A stretch of 20,714 nt of DNA from Bacteroidales bacterium (lineage in GTDB: Bacteria; Bacteroidota; Bacteroidia; Bacteroidales; Muribaculaceae): NCBI GenBank assembly GCA_004554255.1, contig SFNC01000026.1, positions 1 to 20,714 of the forward strand, written 5' to 3'. Positions within the stretch are counted from its first letter, which is position 1; each line of letters begins with the position of its first letter. A program made the position numbers and the translations under genes. Positions 15,270 through 20,714 of this stretch are shown one piece after another. The notes under the pieces were generated by a model. That model was given only the letters and a program-made list of their open reading frames with translations, did not search any database and was not told where the DNA came from.

Positions 15270-16529
15270 TTAGCGGTTAAGAATTTTATTATAAATGTCT
15301 ATGACTTTCTGCCCGGCCTTGTCCCATGTTATCTGAGCGACTTCCTTAAGGCCGTCCTCGCGCAGCTGATTGTACATTGCGGGGTAGGTGACAATAGAGT
15401 TTATGGCGTCGGCCATGGCGTCAATGTCCCAGTAGTCGGTCTTGATGACGTTATTGAGGATTTCGGCGCATCCGGATTGCTTGGAGATGATGGATGGCAC
15501 GCCCATCTGCATGGCCTCGAGGGGCGAGATGCCGAAAGGTTCTGATACAGAGGGCATCATGTAAACGTCGCTGGCCTTGAGCATCTCGTACACCTGTTTG
15601 CCTTTCTGGAAGCCGGGGAAATGGAAGCGGTCGGCGATGTCGCGTTTGGCGACAAGGTCAATCATCTTGTCCATCATATCGCCGGAGCCGGCCATGACAA
15701 AGCGTACGTTATGGTTGTTTTTCAGTACTTTCACCGCAGCTTCCACAAAGTATTCGGGGCCTTTCTGCATGGTGATTCGGCCCAGGAAGGTCACGATTTT
15801 CTCCTTGGGTTTCTGCACCTGTACGTCCAGCAGTTCCTGGCTCAGCGGCACCACGGCATTGTGCACGGTGGTTACCTTGGCCGGGTCTATGCCGTATTTC
15901 TCTATCACGGTCTGGCGGGTGAGGTTGGACACGGTGATGATGTGGTCGGCGTGAATCATGCCGTCGCGCTCGATATTGAACACCGTGGGATTCACGTTTC
16001 CGCGGGAGCGGTCGTAATCTGTGGCGTGGACGTGTATCACCAGGGGTTTTCCGGTAACCTGCTTGGCGTGGATGCCGGCGGGGTAGGTGAGCCAGTCGTG
16101 GCTGTGGATTATGTCAAAGTCTATGGTGCGTGCCACCACTCCGGCCATAATGGAGTAATTGTTGATTTCCTCCAGCAGATTGTCGGGATAGCGTCCCGAG
16201 AACTCAATGCAGCCGAGGTCGTTGGTGCGCATATAGTTGAAGTCGGCGTAGATATGGTCGCGCAGACGATAATACAGGTCGGGGTCCATGACGTTGCCGA
16301 TGCGCTGCTCCACGTAGTCGCGGTTAACATCGCGCCATGCAACGGGGACCTGCGACGCGCCGATAATATTGGCGAACGATCGGTCCTCATCGCCCCATGG
16401 TTTGGGAATAACAAATGTGATGTCCATGTCGCCGCACTCCCACATGCCGCGGGTCAGGCCATAACTGGCAGTACCCAGTCCGCCCAGGATATGCGGGGGA
16501 AATTCCCAACCGAACATTAATGCTTTCAT
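15270..16529 (-). CDS. GT4-family glycosyltransferase, glycogen synthase-like
   Basis: The protein (419 residues) has a GT-B fold. The N-terminal start MKALMFGWEFPPHILGGLGT carries the Gly-Gly loop of glycogen/starch synthase relatives, and IIHSHDWLTYPAG (140-152) is also typical of these enzymes. The C-terminal half has FLGRITMQKGPEYFVEA (248-264) and the EX7E motif SVSEPFGISPLEAM, with Glu330 and Glu338. It probably transfers glucose from a nucleotide sugar onto an alpha-glucan, judging from its place between a debranching enzyme and a GH57 protein; donor and product are inference. No signal peptide or membrane helix. It starts 24 nt after the debranching enzyme and ends 23 nt before the GH57 gene. 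Confidence 0.88.
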   Translation of the reverse strand: MKALMFGWEFPPHILGGLGTASYGLTRGMWECGDMDITFVIPKPWGDEDRSFANIIGASQVPVAWRDVNRDYVEQRIGNVMDPDLYYRLRDHIYADFNYMRTNDLGCIEFSGRYPDNLLEEINNYSIMAGVVARTIDFDIIHSHDWLTYPAGIHAKQVTGKPLVIHVHATDYDRSRGNVNPTVFNIERDGMIHADHIITVSNLTRQTVIEKYGIDPAKVTTVHNAVVPLSQELLDVQVQKPKEKIVTFLGRITMQKGPEYFVEAAVKVLKNNHNVRFVMAGSGDMMDKMIDLVAKRDIADRFHFPGFQKGKQVYEMLKASDVYMMPSVSEPFGISPLEAMQMGVPSIISKQSGCAEILNNVIKTDYWDIDAMADAINSIVTYPAMYNQLREDGLKEVAQITWDKAGQKVIDIYNKILNR

Positions 16530-16553
16530 ATATAATAATGTGTATAGACCGGG

Positions 16554-18509
16554 TTAAACATTCAGTTTCTTAAGAGTGCGGATGGTGGCCAGCACCTGAG
16601 CCACGTTGGTGGCGTGCGAGATGGCGCCGCGGCCGCTGAAGGGCGGGTTGGCATCGTAAAGCTGTGACAGGGAGCCTATGCAACCCTGGCTCATCTCGTC
16701 CTCGAATCCGATAAGCATGCGGTCAATGTAGCTTACGCCGGACATTCCGAACACGCGCAGGTATGCATCGGCATAGAATCCCATCAGCCATGGACGCGCG
16801 GGGCCCTGGTGCAGAGCCAGTTCGCGGTCGCGGGGCGAGCCTAAGTAGAAGGGACGATAGCCGTAGCTCTTGGGCGAGAGTGTGCGCAGTCCTTTCGGGG
16901 TGAGCAGCTCGCGGGTTACTACGTCCAGCACGCCCTTGCGCTGGCGGCGGTCAAGCGGCGAGTAGTCCAGGCCTATGGCGACGGCCATGTTGGGGCGTAC
17001 CTGCGGGTCGGCGTAATTGCCGTTTACGTAGTCGTATAGGTATCCGTAGCCGTTGAGGAAGGTATCGGCAAAGCTGCCCTTTATCTTCTCGGCCTCGGCC
17101 TGCCAGCGGGCAACCTCGGCTTTAGTGATCTCGGGAGCGTCCTCGGTGCCTAACAGACGCGAGCCGAACATCAGCGCGTTGTACCACAATGCGTTGAATT
17201 CCACCAGCATGCCTGTGCGCGGGATTACGGGACGTCCGTCCAGCATGGAATTCATCCACGATGCCGGGGTGATGGTGCCGTCGGTGCTTACCAGCCCGGT
17301 AATAGCGTCAACCTTAAGATTGGGGTGGCGGTTTTCCAGGATGTAGCTGATGAGCTCCGCCACATCCTTGCCGTACAGGGCGCGTGCGGCATCGTCGCCT
17401 TCGCTCTTGGCGTATTGCTGGATGGCCCAGAGCGCCCACAGGGGAATGTCGGGCAGGTCTATGCCGCCGATTCGTCCGGAAGCATCGCCGGTCTCGCAGA
17501 AATGGCGCAGGGCGGTAAGGGCTGTCTTCATGATGGCCTCATAGTCGGCCTTGTGATGGATGGCAAGCGTCAGGCCGGGAACAGCCATGAAGGTGTTGCG
17601 GGCCAGGACAACGCCCCAGGGATAGCCCGACAATACGTACATATTGTCGCCGTCCTTGAGGTAGAACTGCTTGGCGGCGTTCTTGAGGCAGTTGTAGAAG
17701 GACGAACGCGGTGTGCGCAGCGCAATCTCGTGCTCGTAAAGCTTGCTGAGCTGGCGCGGTTTGGCAGGGCTTACTCCCGCCGAGAATATGATGCTCTCGC
17801 CTTTCTTGATGGGAATCTGGAAATAGCCGGGAACCCAGAGGTCCTCGGTGTACGGTACGCCGCGTTCCAGGTCTTTCACATATTCAATGCCGTTGTACCA
17901 GTGCGGGTCGTCCACCCACTCCGGCTTGCGTGAGAACTGCATGTAAAGGGTGGGGAAGCCATCGTAAAGGCAGGTGGCCATGCCGTTCTCGCAAGGCTCC
18001 ATGTTGCGGTTGATGGCGTCGTTGGCAAGGCAGAGGCTGTTGCTCTCGCGGAATGCGAGGAACGGGCGGAACTGCAATGTGGTGGCCGAATGTGCCTCAA
18101 CAAGCGTATAGCGTATCAGCACACGGTTCTCGTGCGTAATGAGTATCTTTTCCTTGGTGAGGATAACGCCGCCCACGCGATATGTGGTGCGTGGAACGCT
18201 CTCACAGTCGAATTCACGGATATACTTGTGGCCGTTGGGCGAATACACACCGCCCTGATAGCGGTGCAGCCCGAGGTTGAACGGCGCTTCGTGCTGGATG
18301 ACTGTCTCGTCAAGCGACGACAGCAGCACATGTGGCTTGTTGCCCATCTCAGGTATCGGTATCACCAGCAACCCGTGCTGCTTGCGCGTGTTACACCCCG
18401 GCAGGGTTGTGCAGTGATATGCCCCCGCCTGATTGGTGCGCAGCATCTCTTTCGGGAGCGACTGCTCCAGATTGATCAGCTGATTCTTGTCAAATTTCAG
18501 GTAACTCAT
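16554..18509 (-). CDS. Glycogen debranching enzyme (amylo-alpha-1,6-glucosidase type)
   Basis: This 651-residue protein has a beta-rich N-terminal domain (about 20-260; includes QAGAYHCTTLPGCNTRKQHG and EYVKDLERG). A C-terminal (alpha/alpha)6 barrel follows with family motifs: IGGIDLPDIPLWALWAIQQY, PRTGMLVEFNALWYNAL, LALHQGPARPWLMGFYADAY and, near the end, GSLSQLYDANPPFSGRGAISHATNVAQVL. This matches the amylo-alpha-1,6-glucosidase family (GH133-like) that removes alpha-1,6 branch stubs from glycogen. Cytoplasmic, no signal peptide. It is the first gene of a three-gene operon with a GT4 transferase and a GH57 protein and has the operon's promoter directly upstream. Family assignment is firm; bond specificity is inferred from the family. 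Confidence 0.92.
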   Translation of the reverse strand: MSYLKFDKNQLINLEQSLPKEMLRTNQAGAYHCTTLPGCNTRKQHGLLVIPIPEMGNKPHVLLSSLDETVIQHEAPFNLGLHRYQGGVYSPNGHKYIREFDCESVPRTTYRVGGVILTKEKILITHENRVLIRYTLVEAHSATTLQFRPFLAFRESNSLCLANDAINRNMEPCENGMATCLYDGFPTLYMQFSRKPEWVDDPHWYNGIEYVKDLERGVPYTEDLWVPGYFQIPIKKGESIIFSAGVSPAKPRQLSKLYEHEIALRTPRSSFYNCLKNAAKQFYLKDGDNMYVLSGYPWGVVLARNTFMAVPGLTLAIHHKADYEAIMKTALTALRHFCETGDASGRIGGIDLPDIPLWALWAIQQYAKSEGDDAARALYGKDVAELISYILENRHPNLKVDAITGLVSTDGTITPASWMNSMLDGRPVIPRTGMLVEFNALWYNALMFGSRLLGTEDAPEITKAEVARWQAEAEKIKGSFADTFLNGYGYLYDYVNGNYADPQVRPNMAVAIGLDYSPLDRRQRKGVLDVVTRELLTPKGLRTLSPKSYGYRPFYLGSPRDRELALHQGPARPWLMGFYADAYLRVFGMSGVSYIDRMLIGFEDEMSQGCIGSLSQLYDANPPFSGRGAISHATNVAQVLATIRTLKKLNV

Positions 18510-18565
18510 GAGGTATATGGAATATTTGTATTTACGATAAATAATAGTGCTCTATGGTAGATTTG

Positions 18566-18597
18566 CGAAATTACACAAATTTTGCGGCGTTGCCAAA
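18566..18597 (-). promoter_or_regulatory. Promoter of the glycogen operon, one mismatch
   Basis: On the minus strand TTTG (18594-18597), a 20-nt spacer and TAATTTCG (18566-18573) match the Bacteroidetes consensus except for one base in the -7 element. The expected start is near 18559, giving a leader of about 50 nt. The 140 nt further upstream hold a small TTTACA/TGTAAA hairpin (18652-18669) and the tRNA terminator. Confidence 0.6.
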
Positions 18598-18686
18598 TTT
18601 TTAGGACCCGAAATTGCCCCGAAATGCAAAAACATGCCATTAAACATACATTTTACAGGCGAATGTAAAGGATTGTGCCGGAGGTA

Positions 18687-18726
18687 TAAAAAAAATAAAC
18701 CCACCGCACCGTGGCAGTGAGTTTAT
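18687..18726 (-). terminator. Rho-independent terminator of the tRNA-Val pair
   Basis: On the minus strand a 13-bp stem with two G-T pairs and a 6-nt loop (18695-18726) is followed by eight T. It lies 5 nt after the downstream tRNA-Val. Confidence 0.88.
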
Positions 18727-18731
18727 CCGGG

Positions 18732-18806
18732 TGGGCGCTGAGGGATTCGAACCCCCGACCCTCTGCTTGTAAGGCAGATGCTCTGAACCAGCTGAGCTAA
18801 GCGCCC
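18732..18806 (-). tRNA. tRNA-Val (anticodon TAC), downstream copy
   Basis: A full cloverleaf: acceptor GGGCGCT/AGCGCCC, D arm GCTCAGCTGG, anticodon loop CTTACAA, T loop GTTCGAA. The discriminator is A and the next bases are CCC, so the 3' CCA is not encoded. It is identical in all mature positions to the copy at 18874-18948, 67 nt away. Confidence 0.97.
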
Positions 18807-18873
18807 TTAATGTAAAACGCCTGTTTCACTTAACAAGCGGCATTTGCGCGACGAGAACGATTTTTATTGGTGG

Positions 18874-18948
18874 TGGGCGCTGAGGGATTCGAACCCCCGA
18901 CCCTCTGCTTGTAAGGCAGATGCTCTGAACCAGCTGAGCTAAGCGCCC
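18874..18948 (-). tRNA. tRNA-Val (anticodon TAC), upstream copy with encoded CCA
   Basis: Same cloverleaf and same sequence as the neighbouring copy, but here the three bases after the discriminator (18871-18873) spell CCA. It is first in the transcript, with the promoter 22 nt upstream. Leader and trailer can pair over about 9 bp (CGAGAAC with GTTCTCG), lengthening the acceptor stem. Confidence 0.97.
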
Positions 18949-18969
18949 GTTCTCGCCGGAAAAGCGATG

Positions 18970-19001
18970 CAAAATTAGAAACTATTTCTGATATACGCAA
19001 A
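18970..19001 (-). promoter_or_regulatory. Promoter of the tRNA-Val operon
   Basis: On the minus strand TTTG (18998-19001), a 20-nt spacer and TAATTTTG (18970-18977) match the consensus perfectly. Transcription should start near 18963, 15 nt before the first tRNA. Confidence 0.88.
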
Positions 19002-19201
19002 TATATTAACGAATATTAACAATAAAACCCCGAAAAATATTATTTTACTCTTTTCCCACCTCAACAGCGCCGGTGCGGCAGGCCGCGTGCCGGGAACAGC
19101 CACAAATGCAATAACATCCCTATTAACAGCATGATACGGCAACACAGACAGAGAACACGGCACCATGACCGCACAAATTATTCGCAAAAATGCACCGCTA
19201 T

Positions 19202-19233
19202 TTTGCGCGATTGAAAATAATTGACTATCTTTG
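19202..19233 (+). promoter_or_regulatory. Promoter of the secreted EEP-fold gene
   Basis: TTTG (19202-19205), a 20-nt spacer and TATCTTTG (19226-19233) form a perfect Bacteroidetes promoter. The start should be near 19240, leaving a leader of about 59 nt. Confidence 0.88.
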
Positions 19234-19298
19234 ACGCTCAAACTGCAAACGCAACACAATTTTCTTAATGCAATAAATTTATAATCATCAAAAATAGC

Positions 19299-20357
19299 AT
19301 GAAAAAATTTCTTACCTTAGCAATCGCAGCAATACTCGCCATACCGGCAGCTATGCATGCGCAGGCACCACAGAAACGCGGCTTGCAAGTGGCAGGCATC
19401 GCCTTCTACAACCTCGAAAACCTTTTCGATACAATTCCCAACAACCCGCGCGGACGCGACGTGGAATTCACACCCGACGGCCAAAGACAGTGGAACGGCG
19501 CCAAATACTGGAGCAAAATACACAACCTCGGCCGCGCCATAGCATCATTCACCAGCAAGACAACCCCCAACGGACCCGCAATTATCGGCGTCAGCGAAAT
19601 CGAGAACCGCTCAGTGCTCGAGGACCTCGTGAAAGACCCGCAGATCGCAAACTGGAACCTGCAGATATGCCACCACGACTCGCCAGACCATCGCGGCGTT
19701 GACGTAGGCCTCCTCTACAACCCCAGATACTTCAAAGTAGAAAACGTGACAAACCACACACTCACAGAAGTAGGATTCGCAACCCGCGACCAGATGTGCG
19801 TGGTAGGCTCCCTCATGGGACAGAAAATCGCCGTTATCGTAAACCACTGGCCCTCGCGCCTCGGCGGACAGGAAAAATCATCGCCCAACCGCGAAGCCGC
19901 AGCGCGCCTCTGCCTCGCAATCAGCGACTCGCTTTGGAACATAGACCCCAACATCGGCGTAGTGATAATGGGCGACCTTAACGACGACCCCATGGACAAA
20001 TCATGCGCAAAAGTAATCGGCGGCAAACGCAACATCAAAGACGCCAAACCCCACGGATTCTACAACGCATTCTGGGACCTCCTCGACAAAGGAATCGGCA
20101 CACTCGCATACAAAAGCTCGTGGAACCTCTTCGACCAGATCATCATATCCGGAAACCTCGCTAACGGAGAAAAAGAAGACGGCTCAGCATGGCACTTCTG
20201 GCGCGCCGAAGTACTCAACCGCGACTTCCTGAAAGACACCGAAGGCTCCAGACAGGGCTACCCCCTGCGCACATACTCAGCCGGCGTATTCCTCAACGGA
20301 TACTCCGACCACTTCCCCACAGAAGTATTCCTGCGCAGATACGTCACCAGAAAATAA
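19299..20357 (+). CDS. Secreted endonuclease/exonuclease/phosphatase-family protein
   Basis: A clear signal peptide (MKKFLTLAIAAILAIPAAMHAQA, about 1-22) shows that this 352-residue protein is exported. The mature part has the EEP fold: AFYNLENLFD (35-44), a metal-binding Glu in GVSEIENR (Glu99 or Glu101), VNHWPSR (180-186), GDLNDDP (224-230) and the terminal YSDHFP (334-339). Family members cleave phosphodiesters in DNA, RNA or lipids; this subgroup is often annotated endonuclease, but no substrate can be named. It is distinct from the cytosolic exonuclease III at 6628. Codon choice is unusual for the window: 19 of 20 lysines are AAA and 12 of 14 glutamates GAA. It stands alone between two tRNA units with its own promoter; the stop is followed by no clear terminator. 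Confidence 0.88.
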   Translation: MKKFLTLAIAAILAIPAAMHAQAPQKRGLQVAGIAFYNLENLFDTIPNNPRGRDVEFTPDGQRQWNGAKYWSKIHNLGRAIASFTSKTTPNGPAIIGVSEIENRSVLEDLVKDPQIANWNLQICHHDSPDHRGVDVGLLYNPRYFKVENVTNHTLTEVGFATRDQMCVVGSLMGQKIAVIVNHWPSRLGGQEKSSPNREAAARLCLAISDSLWNIDPNIGVVIMGDLNDDPMDKSCAKVIGGKRNIKDAKPHGFYNAFWDLLDKGIGTLAYKSSWNLFDQIIISGNLANGEKEDGSAWHFWRAEVLNRDFLKDTEGSRQGYPLRTYSAGVFLNGYSDHFPTEVFLRRYVTRK

Positions 20358-20380
20358 AAAACACGGATAAACAGAAACAA

Positions 20381-20431
20381 AACGCCGCAACGTTTGCACA
20401 GATTACAAAAAAGTTGTAACTTTGCGGCGTT
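20381..20431. repeat. Inverted repeat enclosing the tRNA-Leu promoter
   Basis: AACGCCGCAA (20381-20390) and TTGCGGCGTT (20422-20431) are perfect inverted repeats. Inside them a second pair, TTACAA (20403-20408) and TTGTAA (20414-20419), is nested. The right arm covers the end of the -7 element and the expected start site. Confidence 0.7.
20393..20424 (+). promoter_or_regulatory. Promoter of tRNA-Leu
   Basis: TTTG (20393-20396), a 20-nt spacer and TAACTTTG (20417-20424) match the consensus exactly. The start should be only a few bases before the tRNA at 20435. Confidence 0.88.
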
Positions 20432-20434
20432 AAC

Positions 20435-20516
20435 GCCCGGATGGCGGAATCGGTAGACGCGACGGTCTCAAACACCGTTGGGGCAACCCATCCCGGTTCG
20501 AGCCCGGGTCCGGGTA
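20435..20516 (+). tRNA. tRNA-Leu (anticodon CAA)
   Basis: An 82-nt class II tRNA: acceptor GCCCGGA/TCCGGGT with one G-T pair, D arm GGCGGAATCGGTAGACGC, anticodon loop CTCAAAC, a variable arm (TTGGGGCAACCCAT) and T loop GGTTCGAGCCC. The CCA end is not encoded. Confidence 0.96.
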
Positions 20517-20522
20517 CAGCAG

Positions 20523-20557
20523 AGAGGAGACTCACCACGAGCCTCCTCTTTCCTTTT
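20523..20557 (+). terminator. Terminator of tRNA-Leu
   Basis: AGAGGAG (20523-20529) pairs with CTCCTCT (20543-20549), with an inner CTC/GAG stem and a loop of 5 nt, followed by the T-rich stretch TTCCTTTT. Confidence 0.8.
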
Positions 20558-20617
20558 GCCCGCCCCTTTTCGTATTGTGAAACCGGATCCAAGGACACAG
20601 TCTCCCTCTGATTTCAA

Positions 20618-20655
20618 TTAGACCCCGTTCCCCAATATTTGTTAACGCAGGGGTC
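20618..20655. repeat. 38-nt hairpin repeat, copy B
   Basis: The second copy of the repeat at 13752-13789, same orientation. Here GACCCC pairs perfectly with GGGGTC, and an inner GTT can pair with AAC. It is followed to the window end by 59 nt with a CATAGC/GCTATG hairpin (20694-20707) and no gene, perhaps more of the same element. Confidence 0.85.
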
Positions 20656-20714
20656 GCAGATTTCGGTCAGATTTAGTCTTGCAGGTGAAGGAGCATAGCG
20701 GGCTATGTGACTGA

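Larger units (their letters stand above)
18949..19298. other. 350-nt intergenic region with divergent promoters
   Basis: The two ends hold the tRNA-Val promoter and the promoter of the secreted EEP protein. Between them is AT-rich sequence with one GC-rich hairpin (19070-19093, GCGGC/GCCGC core with CCGG outer pairs). On the plus strand A and C clearly outnumber G and T, unlike the DNA to the left. I see no convincing gene here; a 94-codon minus-strand frame (18975-19259) covers both promoters and was rejected. Confidence 0.6.

Noticed and set aside
15621..16520. 299-codon plus-strand open frame
   Set aside because: Antisense to the GT4 gene, which is intact with its EX7E motif.
18975..19259. 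94-codon minus-strand open frame between tRNA-Val and the EEP gene
   Set aside because: It covers two well-matched promoters, uses odd codons, and has no recognisable domain beyond one hydrophobic stretch.
20344..20598. 84-codon minus-strand open frame
   Set aside because: It runs through the antisense strand of tRNA-Leu, a common false call.
1..20714. CRISPR array, phage genes or anti-phage defence system
   Set aside because: No spaced direct repeats, nuclease-helicase clusters or phage structural genes were seen; RecG and exonuclease III are ordinary housekeeping forms.

Overview
The window looks like chromosomal DNA of a Bacteroidales bacterium. A gut Muribaculaceae-type genome is my best guess, but that is inference. 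The support is indirect: five promoters with both elements of the Bacteroidetes sigma-ABfr type (TTTG, 19-20 bp, then TAnnTTTG or a one-mismatch version), weak or absent Shine-Dalgarno sites, a short-chain-dehydrogenase type threonine dehydrogenase, a C10 (streptopain-like) protease, and a glycogen cluster made of a debranching enzyme, a GT4 glycosyltransferase and a GH57 protein. There is no CRISPR array, phage module or recognisable transposase. Most of the content is housekeeping.

Layout. 1-444: 3' part of a GNAT acetyltransferase (+). 536-2204 (-): a bile-acid/sodium-symporter-family transporter followed by a Crp/Fnr-type regulator. 2276-4114 (-): a large helical DUF349 protein with its own promoter and terminator. 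4343-5536 (-) and 5661-7401 (+): a divergent pair, kbl and a threonine dehydrogenase gene (tdh), that together convert threonine to glycine and acetyl-CoA; tdh overlaps an exonuclease III gene. 7413-11486 (-): glyA-ispD-recG, tightly packed behind one good promoter. 11559-13592 (-): secreted C10 cysteine protease. 13804-18509 (-): three-gene glycogen operon, debranching enzyme then GT4 then GH57, with gaps of 23-24 nt. 18732-18948 (-): two identical tRNA-Val(TAC) genes with promoter and terminator. 19299-20357 (+): secreted endonuclease/exonuclease/phosphatase-fold protein. 20435-20516 (+): tRNA-Leu(CAA) with promoter and terminator. The last 100 nt hold a 38-nt hairpin repeat that also occurs at 13752-13789.

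How genes work together. Kbl and Tdh form a two-step threonine catabolic route, and GlyA nearby links glycine to one-carbon metabolism. The 13.8-18.5 kb operon handles alpha-glucan storage or turnover. Its GH57 member appears to carry Asn where the catalytic acid/base Asp is expected and has a long Lys/Ala-rich tail, so it may not be an ordinary amylase.

Points I consider most worth following up: the GH57 substitution and tail, the duplicated hairpin repeat, the repeated ACCAAAA sites between kbl and tdh, the terminator hairpin abutting the transporter start, and an abrupt change in base skew and codon choice on the right side of the tRNA-Val genes.
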